Positions 31,901 through 38,848 are shown, counted from the stretch's first letter. The stretch: 64,000 bases of DNA from Streptomyces abyssomicinicus (GCF_008974245.1 NZ_BBZI01000008.1:307475-371474); one strand, 5' to 3'. Notes: generated by a model not told the origin, from the letters alone. Translations and numbers: made by a program.

Positions 31901-31970
31901 CCGAGGGGTCCGTGAACCCGTGCCGCAGCAGCAGGGTGAAGGTGCTGCTCCGCCGCCCCGGAGTCGCCAT
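28947..31970 (-). CDS. glnE: Bifunctional glutamine synthetase adenylyltransferase / adenylyl-removing enzyme
   Basis: A 1007-residue cytoplasmic enzyme that adenylylates (inactivates) and deadenylylates glutamine synthetase I according to nitrogen status. It has two nucleotidyltransferase domains: the N-terminal adenylyl-removing one with GKCGGHELNYVSDVDVIFVA, and the C-terminal adenylyltransferase one with GMGRFGGHELGYGSDADVLF. Each is followed by a helical domain carrying LKLGPGGLRDVEF or KLGRGGLTDVEW. Length and both acidic motifs are intact, so both activities are predicted. Its target GSI is not in this window (glnII and glnA2 are different classes). Confidence 0.97.
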   Translation of the reverse strand: MATPGRRSSTFTLLLRHGFTDPSAAGKLLESPALSEVRGDPLLLEALGATADPDLALRGLTRLLEAQPDRTGRARLLDTLLAAKPLRDRLLGVLGASEALGDHLARHPHDWQALVSYEPRDLHQGVPEFEEQLAGAHDPVTLRVAYRRCLMSIAARDVCGTIDVAETAGELADLATATLRAALSLAGAAAPEDAALCRLAVIAMGKCGGHELNYVSDVDVIFVAEPARDADEREALQAATRLASHLMRICSETTVEGSIWPVDANLRPEGRNGPLVRTLNSHIAYYQRWAKTWEFQALLKARPVAGDEELGADYLAALQPMVWQAAERENFVADVQQMRRRVVAGIPAAELERELKLGPGGLRDVEFAVQLLQLVHGRADTSLRSGTTLDALKALATGGYVGREDAAGLDAAYRFLRETEHRIQLYRLRRTHLMPEGEDDLRRLGRSLGLRAEPVTELRKEWRKHSSVVRRLHEKLFYRPLLNAVAQLAPGEARLRPEAARERMVALGYADPAAALRHLEALSAGVSRKASIQRTLLPVLLGWFADSADPDAGLLNFRKVSDALGTTPWYLRLLRDEGAAAENLARVLSAGRFAPDLLLRAPEAVALLGDGEGEGGRGVGGGLEPRSRERLEQEILAAVSRAGTAEQGVYVARGVRRRELFRTAAADIVRSYGTEAQPAEADRGALVDRVGTAVSDLTAATLAGTLRAVVRERWGDELPTRFAVIGMGRFGGHELGYGSDADVLFVHEPREGVDEAEAAKAANAVVAEMRRLLQLPSTDPPLIVDADLRPEGRTGPLVRTLASYEAYYRRWSLAWESHALLRADPVAGDAELGRRFLELIDPLRYPAGGLGDDAVREVRRLKARMESERLPRGADPTLHTKLGRGGLTDVEWTVQLTQLRHGADVPSLRTTRTREALRAARDAGLMSADDAQVLDEAWILATRVRNAVMLVRGRAGDTFPTDVRELAAVGRYLGFGPGRAGDMIDAYRRTTRRARAVVERLFYDDGS

Positions 31971-32080
31971 CCGCGCCGCCCTCTCCTCCGTCGTGACCGT
32001 CCGTGGCCGAGCCTAGCCCCCGCCCACCCGCCCGGAGCCGTCCGCTGGCGCGGTCGGCGCGGGTGGGCTTCGGTGAAGCC

Positions 32081-32536
32081 ATGACGAACATGGAGATGAC
32101 GCTCGAGGTGATCCCGGTGCCCGTCTCGGACGTGGACCGGGCCAAGCAGTTCTACGCGGAGAAGGTCGGCTTCCACGTCGACTTCGACGGCGAGGTGGCC
32201 CCCGGCCTGCGCATCGTGCAGCTCACGCCGCCCGGTTCCGGCTGCTCCATCGCCCTGGCCGAGGGCATGGAGATCCCCACCGGCGTCCTGCGTCCCGGCA
32301 CCTACCACGGCCTCCAGCTCTGCGTCCCGGACATCGGCCGCGCGTACGAGGAGCTGACCGCCCGCGGCCTCGACGTCAGCGAACCGGTCGCCTACGTCGA
32401 GGGGCAGGACGGCGCGACGTTCATGTACTTCAGCGACCCGGACGGCAACGGCTGGGCGGTCCAGGAGTACCGCCGCCGCGCCACGGAACCGCTGCACCGG
32501 GTGCTGGCCGAGCAGGCGGCGAAGCGGCAGGGGTAG
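32081..32536 (+). CDS. VOC-family (glyoxalase/dioxygenase fold) protein
   Basis: A 151-residue vicinal-oxygen-chelate protein. Two beta-alpha-beta modules are seen: LEVIPVPVSDVDRAKQFYAE with GFHVDFD, and LQLCVPDIGRAYEELTARGL ending in FMYFSDPDGNGWAVQEY, whose Asp/Glu residues are typical metal or fold positions. Function within the superfamily (isomerase, resistance, demethylation) cannot be told. The ATG at 32081 has only a weak ribosome site; an ATG nine bases later is equally possible. It is divergent from glnE. Confidence 0.88.
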   Translation: MTNMEMTLEVIPVPVSDVDRAKQFYAEKVGFHVDFDGEVAPGLRIVQLTPPGSGCSIALAEGMEIPTGVLRPGTYHGLQLCVPDIGRAYEELTARGLDVSEPVAYVEGQDGATFMYFSDPDGNGWAVQEYRRRATEPLHRVLAEQAAKRQG

Positions 32537-32594
32537 CGCGGGGCGCGGAGCGGGGTCGCGGAGCGGGCGCGGGGGCCGCCGCGCGGGGGCGCGG

Positions 32595-32632
32595 CTCGGT
32601 CGGGGGCTCGGTCGCGGGGCTCGGTCGCGGGG
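32595..32632. repeat. 13-bp tandem repeat
   Basis: CTCGGTCGCGGGG twice in tandem (32607-32632) after a 12-base variant (32595-32606), in the gap between the VOC gene and the gene ending at 32651. Confidence 0.75.
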
Positions 32633-32650
32633 CCGTCGCGGGCCTCGGCC

Positions 32651-33202
32651 TCAGTACCTGCCGGCGACCACGGTCACACGGTGCCCGCCCAGCACCCGCG
32701 CGAACTCCTCGACGAAGCCGCCGTCCAGCGGGGGCCAGTCCCGGAACGTGAAGCCCAGGCAGGCGAAGGCGAAGTAGTCGCCGTCCCAGGCCCAGGCGGT
32801 CAGGTCGGCGTCCCGGCCGCAGTGCGGGCAGGCGAGGGCGGCCCGGCCGGTGTCGTGCCACGTGTCGATGGCCTCCTCGACGAGCTCCCACGCCACCTGC
32901 TCCGTGTACCGGCCGATCCCGTCCAGCACCAGGTGACCGGCGCAGTGCGGACAGACGGCGTACGACGGGTCGCGCCGGGGGCCGCCGTCGAAGACGGCCC
33001 GCAGGGGCATGATCTCCAGCGTGCCCCCGGGCTCCAGGTCCGCCGGGCCGACCGCCAGGTACCAGCGCTCCCCCGGCGGGTGGCCCGGGCCGTCCCGGAC
33101 GATTCCCTCCGCGACCAGCCACTTCAGGCCCCGGTCCGCGAGTTCGGCGGCGTCCTCCAGCGTGGCGTCATGGTCGGCGACTGTCTCGTAGCGGTACCCC
33201 AT
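32651..33202 (-). CDS. Conserved protein with two CxxC zinc-ribbon knuckles
   Basis: A 183-residue soluble protein. Two identical CPHC knuckles, at about residues 89-92 (AVCPHCAGHL) and 125-128 (ALACPHCGRD), look like the four ligands of one zinc site. The N-terminal part (LEDAAELADRGLKWLVAEGI) is helical, and the C-terminal part is mixed and Trp/Phe-rich (AWAWDGDYFAFACLGFTFRD). I do not recognise a named family with a function. It is transcribed toward the VOC gene and divergent from the DUF2975 operon. Confidence 0.78.
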   Translation of the reverse strand: MGYRYETVADHDATLEDAAELADRGLKWLVAEGIVRDGPGHPPGERWYLAVGPADLEPGGTLEIMPLRAVFDGGPRRDPSYAVCPHCAGHLVLDGIGRYTEQVAWELVEEAIDTWHDTGRAALACPHCGRDADLTAWAWDGDYFAFACLGFTFRDWPPLDGGFVEEFARVLGGHRVTVVAGRY

Positions 33203-33267
33203 GACGGCCGACAGTAGAGGCCCGCACCGACTCCGGGTGCCGGCACTGACTCCGGGTGCCCGCCCCC

Positions 33268-33313
33268 TTGCGGTGACCTATCGTTTTTCGATAAGTTCCC
33301 ATCGTTCCTCGAT
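33268..33313 (+). promoter_or_regulatory. Promoter and double operator of DUF2975-XRE operon 1
   Basis: A -35 TTGCGG (33268-33273) and -10 TAAGTT (33292-33297) are 18 bp apart. The spacer holds the perfect dyad TATCG-TTTTT-CGATA (33279-33293), and a second dyad ATCG-TTCCT-CGAT (33301-33313) lies 21 bp downstream, centre to centre, i.e. two helical turns. The same arrangement precedes the second operon (37795-37839). Position over the promoter implies repression, most likely by the operon's own XRE protein. Confidence 0.78.
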
Positions 33314-33332
33314 TGACTGAAAGGGAGGGGCG

Positions 33333-33851
33333 ATGGGAAAGCTGGCCGTGCTCGCCCTGCGGGCCGTCATCGCCGCACTGCTCGCGGGATCGCTGTTCAT
33401 CCAGGCCGTGATGCTGCCGTTGATCTTCATGGACATGCAGCGCGAGGCCGACGAGGTCGCGCAGCTGCGGGTGCCGTTCGTCGTGATCGTGTTCCTGGGG
33501 GTCGTCGCCGCCCAGGTGGTGCTGGTGTCCGTCTGGCGACTGGTGACGATGGCGCGACGCGGGACGGTGTTCTCGCACGCCGCGTTCCGCTACGTCGACC
33601 TGATCACCGGCGGTTTCGCCACGGCGGCCGTGCTGATCTGGATCCTCGGCGTGTTCCTGGCCTCGCTGAACTCCGGAGGGCCGGAGGAGGACCAGGTCGC
33701 GCCGGGCATCGTGCTGCTGGTGGGCGGGGCCGGGCTGGCCGTGTTCGGCGTCGCGCTGGTCGTCCTGGTCCTGCGGACGCTGCTCACCCAGGCCGTGGAC
33801 CGTGACGTCGAGGCGTCGCGGATGCGGGCCGAGCTGGACGAGGTGATCTGA
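33333..33851 (+). CDS. DUF2975-family membrane protein, copy 1
   Basis: A 172-residue membrane protein with four hydrophobic segments (about 5-33, 47-70, 87-110 and 122-148). Between segments two and three lies RLVTMARRGTVFSHAAFRYV, the best conserved part and shared with copy 2. The C-terminus VDRDVEASRMRAELDEVI is cytoplasmic and charged. The ATG has AGGGAGGGG just upstream. Its stop codon overlaps the ATG of the XRE gene by one base (TGATG), so the two proteins are made together. DUF2975 proteins usually pair with such a YozG-like regulator; the role of the pair is not established. Confidence 0.87.
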   Translation: MGKLAVLALRAVIAALLAGSLFIQAVMLPLIFMDMQREADEVAQLRVPFVVIVFLGVVAAQVVLVSVWRLVTMARRGTVFSHAAFRYVDLITGGFATAAVLIWILGVFLASLNSGGPEEDQVAPGIVLLVGGAGLAVFGVALVVLVLRTLLTQAVDRDVEASRMRAELDEVI

Positions 33852-34057
33852 TGCCGATCGTCGTCGACGTCGACGTGATGCTGGCCCGCCGGAAGATGTC
33901 CGTGGGCGAGCTCGCGGACCGCGTCGGGATCACGCCCGCCAACCTGGCGGTCTTGAAGAACGGCCGCGCCAAGGCGGTGCGCTTCACCACGCTCGCCGCG
34001 CTCTGCGAGGTGCTGCGGTGCCAGCCGGGCGACCTGCTGCGCTGGGAGCCCGAGGAC
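33772..34057 (+). repeat. Left arm of 286-bp inverted repeat
   Basis: Covers the last 26 codons of DUF2975 copy 1 and the first 69 codons of its XRE gene. It matches the reverse complement of 37090-37375 with only about three differences (two synonymous ones in the XRE gene, one in the DUF2975 tail), while the sequence outside is clearly diverged. Confidence 0.9.
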
Positions 34058-34144
34058 CCCGCCGGGCCGGCGGAGCCCGCGGAGCCCGACACCGCCGGCA
34101 CGCCCCGCGACGGCGCGGACCGGGCCCGCGCGGACCGGGCCTAG
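33851..34144 (+). CDS. YozG-like XRE/Cro regulator, copy 1
   Basis: A 97-residue protein. Residues 1-69 are a compact helix-turn-helix (LARRKMSVGELADRVGITPA, then NLAVLKNGRAKAVRFTTLAA and LCEVLRCQPGDLLRWEPED). The last 28 residues are Pro/Ala/Asp-rich and absent from copy 2. Start overlaps the DUF2975 stop. The first 69 residues are identical to copy 2. It probably binds the TATCG-N5-CGATA operators of both operons. Confidence 0.9.
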   Translation: MPIVVDVDVMLARRKMSVGELADRVGITPANLAVLKNGRAKAVRFTTLAALCEVLRCQPGDLLRWEPEDPAGPAEPAEPDTAGTPRDGADRARADRA

Positions 34145-34319
34145 CGGGGAGGGGGTTCCCGCGCGGCCCTGGCGGAGCGGCCCCTGCGGCATCCCGGCGG
34201 AGTCCGGGACGGAAGGGTGGCCGGCCGGGCTGGTTCGGCGCGAAACGGGGAACACGGTGGAGCACGCCGGGTCACCGCTCCCCGTTTCCCCGTTCGGGCC
34301 CCTCACCTGGAGGACCGCC

Positions 34320-34841
34320 ATGGCCGCCGAACCCGTCCAACCCGTCGAGTCCCACCTCGACGCCCGCTACAGCGATCCGGACGCCATCCCTCCCGAGTGG
34401 CCCGAGGCGCAGCGCCTGCTGGCCGCGGCCGAGCTCTTCTGGATCTCCACCGTCCGCCCCGACGGCCGTCCGCACGTCACCCCGCTGCCGGCCGTCTGGG
34501 CCGAGGACGCCCTCCACTTCTGCACCGGCCCCGACGAGCGCAAGGCCCGCAACCTCGCCGCCAACCCGCACGTCACCCTCACCACCGGCACCAACCTGTG
34601 GGACACCGGGTACGACCTGGTCGTCGAGGGCGAGGCGGTACGGGTCGAGGACGACGCCCGGCTGCGCGACCTCGCCGCAGCGTGGGAACGCAAGTACGGC
34701 GACTTCTGGCGCTTCGAGGTCCGCGACGGCCACTTCCACCACGGGCCCGGCTCCGCCGTCGTCTTCGCCGTCGCGCCCCGCACCGTCTTCGGCTTCGGCA
34801 AGGGCCGCCCGTTCAGCCAGACCCGCTGGCGGTTCGCCTGA
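34320..34841 (+). CDS. Pyridoxamine 5'-phosphate oxidase-family split-barrel protein
   Basis: A 173-residue FMN- or F420-binding split-barrel protein. The core is AELFWISTVRPDGRPHVTPL, then LHFCTGPDERKARNLAANPH, then strands with DLVVEGEAVRVED, and the C-terminal GFGKGRPFSQTRWRF. GGAGG lies seven bases before the ATG at 34320. True PdxH is longer; this group includes F420-dependent reductases and general stress proteins, so the substrate is open. It lies inside the segment flanked by the inverted DUF2975/XRE copies. Confidence 0.87.
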   Translation: MAAEPVQPVESHLDARYSDPDAIPPEWPEAQRLLAAAELFWISTVRPDGRPHVTPLPAVWAEDALHFCTGPDERKARNLAANPHVTLTTGTNLWDTGYDLVVEGEAVRVEDDARLRDLAAAWERKYGDFWRFEVRDGHFHHGPGSAVVFAVAPRTVFGFGKGRPFSQTRWRFA

Positions 34842-34964
34842 GTCCCCGACGGGTGGACCACGCACCGAGGGGCCGCTCGACGACCACGCCGCCGACGCCA
34901 CGGGAGCCGCTCAAGGCACACCGGCGGCCGCCCCTCCCCGCCGAACCGGCTGGAGGCGCCGGGC

Positions 34965-35405
34965 AGGCGGTTCGAGGTGTGGGGCGCCGGTCCGGGTAAC
35001 GCTTCGCCGCCCGGGCCGCGGGGCCGCGTTCCGAGGCGATGTGCCGCGAGTACGTGCTCGGGCCGGGCAACGTCCCTACCCGCGGCTCGCTCGATGAGGT
35101 CGGCAGCGATGTCGTCACCGATCCGGCTGCCCGGCGGCAGACCGAGGTCGACGTGGCCGTCGTCGCGGGCGGCCACGGCGGCGCGCGGCAGGCGGCCGCC
35201 CTGCGGGGAGAGGCCAAGTGGGGCACGGTCATGGTCGTGCCCCACCTCGACAGGCCGCGCCGGGCGAGAGAGGTGCTGGGCTCCCGTGGCATGGACCCCA
35301 CCGGGTGCGCCCTCGCCTGCTTCAGCGGCACCGGCCGCAGCGACGCACTCCGGGCGGAGGCGGCCGGCCGGCCAGGTGCTCCTGCTCGGGCTCGACGACC
35401 CGTCC
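34965..35405 (+). pseudogene. Decayed fragment of AAA ATPase/DUF234-type gene
   Basis: Pieces of one protein appear in different frames. RFEVWG is at about 34969. In another frame, CREYVLGPGNVPTRGSLDEV then ARRQTEVDVAVVAGG, LRGEAKWGTVMVVPHLDR and LGSRGMDPTGCALACFSG run at about 35042-35355. Back in the first frame, GQVLLLGLDD lies at about 35370-35405. The EVDVAV...GEAKW pattern is the PD-(D/E)xK-like C-terminal domain of archaeal-type/DUF234 ATPases. The ATPase part is gone and at least two frameshifts separate the pieces, so it is not functional. The rest of 34842-35640 holds no gene. Confidence 0.55.
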
Positions 35406-35535
35406 GAGCGAGGTCGTCCGGCCCGACGAGTCGTGCGGCTGAAGCGGGCACCTGACGGCGTCGGGAACCGTCCCCGCCCGGTTCCCGACGCCCGGGTCAC
35501 CGTCCGGCTCCGTGCTGCGGGGGCCCTCCGCATTC

Positions 35536-35570
35536 GTGCCGCGCCGTGCCGTGCCGTGCCGTGCCGTGCC
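35536..35570. repeat. Seven 5-bp units (GTGCC)
   Basis: Seven tandem pentamers, six GTGCC and one GCGCC, in the 71-105 bp before the PEP-mutase-family gene. A possible slippage site. Confidence 0.88.
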
Positions 35571-35640
35571 CCGGGGGCGTACCACGTCCGTGTCGGATTC
35601 CCGCCGGACGGCGCCCGCGCCCGCTGATTGTCTGAGCGGC

Positions 35641-36444
35641 ATGACCACTGCGACCAAGTCCGCGCACTTCCGCTCCCTCCACACCCCCGCCCGCCCCCTC
35701 GCCCTCGCGAACGCCTGGGACGTCGCCACCGCCCGCGTGGTCGAAGCCGCGGGGGCTCCCGCGGTAGCCACCACCAGCGCGGGGACGGCTTGGTCGCTCG
35801 GCGCCCCGGACGGGGACCGCGTCTCCCGGGACCTGGTCCTGGGCGTCCTCGCCCGCGTCGCCGCCGCGGTCACCGTCCCGGTCACCGCCGACATCGAGGG
35901 CGGCTACGGACGGACCCCCGCCGAGGTCGCGGACACCGTCGCCCGCGTGCTCGACGCCGGGGTGGTGGGCGTCAACATCGAGGACGGGGCCCGCCCGCCG
36001 CGGGTCCTCGCCGACCGGGTGGTCGCCGCCCGCGGCGCGGCGGGGAGGGCGGGCATCGACCTGTTCGTCAACGCCCGCGTCGACACCTACCTGCTCGGCC
36101 TCGGCGATCCCGCGACCCGCCTGCGGGACACGCTGGCCCGGGCGCGCGGCTACGTCGACGCCGGAGCCGACGGCATTTTCGTCCCGGGCCTCACCGATCC
36201 GGGCGTGATCAAGGAGCTGGCCGCGGGCCTGACGGTCCCCCTCAACGTCATGGCGGGACCGGGCATGCCCCGAGTGCACGAGCTGGGCGCCCTTGGGGTG
36301 GCCCGGGTCAGCCTCGGCTCGGGCGTGGCCCAGGCCGCCCACGCCGCCGTGCGGCGGGCGGCCCGGGAACTGCACCGCACCGGCGGCTACGACTCCCTCC
36401 GGCCGGCCCTCGACCACGGCGAGCTCGACGGCCTCTTCACGTGA
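35641..36444 (+). CDS. Isocitrate lyase/PEP mutase-superfamily protein
   Basis: A 267-residue TIM-barrel protein. Motifs are ALANAWDVATARVVEAAGAP, the metal-binding VPVTADIEGGYG, VGVNIEDGARPP and FVNARVDTYL. The cysteine loop of true isocitrate and 2-methylisocitrate lyases (KKCGH) is not present. It therefore belongs to the broad subgroup that includes oxaloacetate hydrolases and phosphonate-type mutases; the reaction is unknown. The ATG at 35641 is where family similarity begins. Confidence 0.86.
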   Translation: MTTATKSAHFRSLHTPARPLALANAWDVATARVVEAAGAPAVATTSAGTAWSLGAPDGDRVSRDLVLGVLARVAAAVTVPVTADIEGGYGRTPAEVADTVARVLDAGVVGVNIEDGARPPRVLADRVVAARGAAGRAGIDLFVNARVDTYLLGLGDPATRLRDTLARARGYVDAGADGIFVPGLTDPGVIKELAAGLTVPLNVMAGPGMPRVHELGALGVARVSLGSGVAQAAHAAVRRAARELHRTGGYDSLRPALDHGELDGLFT

Positions 36445-36530
36445 CCGGCCGACGCCCGCGCCCGGCCGCTCCGCCCCGCCCTGCCCTGCCCCGGCCTGCC
36501 GCGGGCACGGCGTGCGGTTAGGGTGAGGCG

Positions 36531-37040
36531 GTGATCAGCGACGTGGATCTGGCGCACCTGCGCCGTTGCGTGGAACTGGCGGCCCAGGCCCTGGAGGCGG
36601 GCGACGAACCCTTCGGGTCCGTGCTCGTCGCGGGCAACGGGACCGTCCTGGGCGAGGACCACAACCATGTCGCCTCCGGCGACCACACCCAGCACCCGGA
36701 ATTCGCCCTGGCCCGCTGGGCCGCCCGGCACCTGACTCCCCAGGAGCGGAGGGCGGCCACCGTCTACACCTCCGGCGAGCACTGCCCGATGTGCGCCGCC
36801 GCCCACGGCTGGGTGGGCCTAGGCCGCATCGTCTACGTGGCCTCCGGCGCCCAACTGGTGGGCTGGCTCACCGAGTGGGGCGTACCCGCCGCTCCGGTCG
36901 CCGCCCTGCCGGTCACCGCGGTCGTGCCCGACGCGGTGGTGGAGGGACCCGTGCCCGAGCTGGTCGACGACGTGCGCGCCCTGCACCACCGCCTGCACCA
37001 CCCGGCCGACGGAACGGGGCCACGGCAGCGGCAGCGCTAG
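36531..37040 (+). CDS. Zinc-dependent nucleoside/guanine deaminase-like protein
   Basis: A 169-residue cytidine-deaminase-fold enzyme. Seen are LRRCVELAAQALEAGDEPFG, then the His-Pro-Glu of HPEFALARWAAR (in the place of the usual HAE) and the zinc cysteines in SGEHCPMCAAAHGW. It probably deaminates a purine or pyrimidine base or nucleoside. The GTG at 36531 is the first codon before the conserved helix. It ends 37 bp before the convergent XRE gene, copy 2. Confidence 0.87.
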   Translation: MISDVDLAHLRRCVELAAQALEAGDEPFGSVLVAGNGTVLGEDHNHVASGDHTQHPEFALARWAARHLTPQERRAATVYTSGEHCPMCAAAHGWVGLGRIVYVASGAQLVGWLTEWGVPAAPVAALPVTAVVPDAVVEGPVPELVDDVRALHHRLHHPADGTGPRQRQR

Positions 37041-37077
37041 CCGTGTCACCCGCGCCCCGCTGTCACCGCCGGTGAGG

Positions 37078-37296
37078 TCAGGCGGGATCGTCCTCGGGCT
37101 CCCAGCGCAGCAGGTCGCCCGGCTGGCACCGCAGCACCTCGCAGAGCGCGGCGAGGGTGGTGAAGCGCACCGCCTTGGCGCGGCCGTTCTTCAAGACCGC
37201 CAGGTTGGCGGGCGTGATCCCGACGCGGTCCGCGAGCTCACCCACGGACATCTTCCGGCGGGCCAGCATCACGTCGACGTCGACGACGATCGGCAT
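37078..37296 (-). CDS. YozG-like XRE/Cro regulator, copy 2
   Basis: A 72-residue protein, identical to copy 1 over its first 69 residues (for example MSVGELADRVGITPANLAVL) and ending right after with DPA, without the disordered tail of copy 1. At DNA level the two copies differ at only two synonymous sites. Its start overlaps the DUF2975 stop by one base, exactly as in copy 1. Confidence 0.9.
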   Translation of the reverse strand: MPIVVDVDVMLARRKMSVGELADRVGITPANLAVLKNGRAKAVRFTTLAALCEVLRCQPGDLLRWEPEDDPA

Positions 37297-37375
37297 CAGA
37301 TCACCTCGTCCAGCTCGGCCCGCATCCGCGACGCCTCGACGTCACGGTCCACGGCCTGGGCGAGCAGCGTCCGCA
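37090..37375 (-). repeat. Right arm of 286-bp inverted repeat
   Basis: Reverse complement of 33772-34057 with about three differences. The arms enclose 3032 bp carrying the split-barrel gene, the ATPase relic, the PEP-mutase-family gene and the deaminase; recombination between them would invert this block. Confidence 0.9.
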
Positions 37376-37781
37376 TCACGAGCACGAGGAGCGCGACCCC
37401 CAGGATGGCCACGCCGATCCCGCCCATGATGACGGTGACGCCCGGGTCCTCCCGCTGTCCCGGCGCGTTGAGGGCCGTGACCACGAACCACATGAGGGCG
37501 GCCGCCACGATCGCGCCGATCACACAGTCCACGTACCGGAAGGCGGCGTGTGAGAACACGGTCCCGCGGCGCACCATCGTCACCAGCCGCCACACGCAGA
37601 CCCCGGCGACCTGCACGGAGACCATGCCGAGGATGGTGATCAGGCGCAGCGGGGTCAGCGGGAGCGACCCGTCCTCCGGATCGGTGGCCAACGCCCACAC
37701 CATCCCCGCCTGTATGAACACGGTGCCTGCGAGCACCACCACGAGCACGGCGCGCAGCGCATGCACGGTCAGCTTCCCCAC
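37296..37781 (-). CDS. DUF2975-family membrane protein, copy 2
   Basis: A 161-residue membrane protein with four hydrophobic segments. It is shorter in the first periplasmic loop than copy 1 and diverged from it everywhere except RLVTMVRRGTVFSHAAFRYV and the C-terminus VDRDVEASRMRAELDEVI, which lies in the inverted repeat. The GTG at 37781 is preceded by GGAAGG and aligns with the ATG of copy 1 (VGKL versus MGKL). An in-frame ATG 15 bases upstream overlaps that ribosome site and is less likely. Confidence 0.86.
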   Translation of the reverse strand: MGKLTVHALRAVLVVVLAGTVFIQAGMVWALATDPEDGSLPLTPLRLITILGMVSVQVAGVCVWRLVTMVRRGTVFSHAAFRYVDCVIGAIVAAALMWFVVTALNAPGQREDPGVTVIMGGIGVAILGVALLVLVMRTLLAQAVDRDVEASRMRAELDEVI

Positions 37782-37794
37782 GACCCATCCTTCC

Positions 37795-37839
37795 ATTGAC
37801 TTGCGATGGAAATCTATTGAATTTCGATAGGTTACGCAA
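37795..37839 (-). promoter_or_regulatory. Promoter and double operator of DUF2975-XRE operon 2
   Basis: On the minus strand, -35 TTGCGT (37839-37834) and -10 TAGATT (37816-37811) are 17 bp apart. The dyad TATCG-AAATT-CAATA (37829-37815) lies over the spacer and the start of the -10. A second, ATCG-CAAGT-CAAT (37807-37795), lies 21 bp further. Site spacing and promoter overlap are the same as at operon 1, although the sequence between is different. Confidence 0.78.
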
Positions 37840-38140
37840 GGGTCCGCGGAAGCTGACCGGCCCCAGGCCGATGAGATCGCCCCTGATGCCGGACATGACA
37901 TCGGGCATGACGGGCCCGGCCCGTGACGGAGGCCCCGTGTGGTGATCCTCCGGATCGCGGACGGCCGGACGCGGACGGCCGACGAGGACAGCCGACGAGG
38001 TCCCGGCGGGCGTCGGACTGCGGGTGACCGCCCACGCCGGCACGGCGGCGCCGGAGACGGTCCCGCACCGCGTGCTACGGCTCGTGCCCCGCGGAGGGGG
38101 TGGCCGGCTCGTCGATCAGGTGGTCACCTCGACGAGACGG
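37840..38140. other. Intergenic region without a recognised gene
   Basis: About 300 bp. A + strand stretch near 37995-38110 reads VGLRVTAHAGTAAPETVPHR and LRLVPRGGGGRL without a start codon in place; it could be the relic of a gene tail but I recognise no family. Confidence 0.35.
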
Positions 38141-38192
38141 GGACGACCCCCGCCGTCGAGGTGTCCGGTCACCTCGGCGGCGGGGGTCGTCC
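38141..38192. terminator. Long compound hairpin after the immunity gene
   Basis: GGACGACCCCCGCCG (38141-38155) pairs perfectly with 38178-38192. Inside, CGAGGTG (38157-38163) pairs with CACCTCG (38170-38176), leaving a six-base loop. The stem of over 20 bp ends seven bases before the stop codon at 38199, terminating the toxin-immunity operon. Confidence 0.88.
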
Positions 38193-38198
38193 GCTCGT

Positions 38199-38840
38199 TC
38201 AGAGCTTGTCGGTGAGGTCGGGCCCCAGTCCGTCGATCAGGTCGGGCTCCGCGATGCCGTGACCGTCGGCCTGCCCGAAGTAGGTGGGGTCACCCGGTTG
38301 AGCCGGCGCCCCCAGCAGCGCTTCCAGGTCACGCAGTGCCGCGGCGAGGCGCGGAGCGTTCCGGTCGCGGAGTGCGGGGTGCGGGACACCCTTGAAGTCG
38401 CAGTACCCCCAGATGTCGTGGAACACCGCGACCTCCGCGGCCAGGTTGCGCTCGTCGGAGTACACGGTCAGCTCGACGAGGCCGGGTTCGGAGCGCGCCT
38501 CACCCTCGGCGTCCAGCCAGGTTCCCGACCCGGAGACGACGAAGTATCCCGGCACCGCCTCGGGGAAGGCGGCCGGCTGGGCCTGCCGCACCTTCCGCGC
38601 CAGTTCGGTCCCGTCGAGTTCGCCCCGCAGGGAGATGTTCGCCCCCAGGCCGATACCCCCGCGGCCGAAGACGGTCCATCCCCAGGCGAGACGGTCCGGG
38701 TCCAGCAGCCGGTGCTCGCGCAGCACGGCGGTCATCCGTGCCGCGACCAACAGCGCCGATTCCAGACCCGGTTGGGCGAAGTCGTTCAACTCCCATTCCC
38801 AGGAGGCACTTTCCTCGGGCGCGCGCATCAAGATTGCCAT
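38199..38840 (-). CDS. Probable immunity protein for the adjacent WXG-type toxin
   Basis: A 213-residue soluble acidic protein with no signal peptide, membrane helix or enzyme motif. Visible stretches are WEWELNDFAQPGLESALLVA, GRGGIGLGANISLRGELDG and AAEVAVFHDIWGYCDFKGVP. I recognise no family. It starts eight bases after the stop of the 922-residue toxin-like gene and is the last gene before the operon terminator, the usual place of an immunity gene in polymorphic toxin systems. The assignment rests on position only. The ATG has AGGA seven bases upstream. Confidence 0.6.
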   Translation of the reverse strand: MAILMRAPEESASWEWELNDFAQPGLESALLVAARMTAVLREHRLLDPDRLAWGWTVFGRGGIGLGANISLRGELDGTELARKVRQAQPAAFPEAVPGYFVVSGSGTWLDAEGEARSEPGLVELTVYSDERNLAAEVAVFHDIWGYCDFKGVPHPALRDRNAPRLAAALRDLEALLGAPAQPGDPTYFGQADGHGIAEPDLIDGLGPDLTDKL

Positions 38841-38848
38841 GCGATGTC

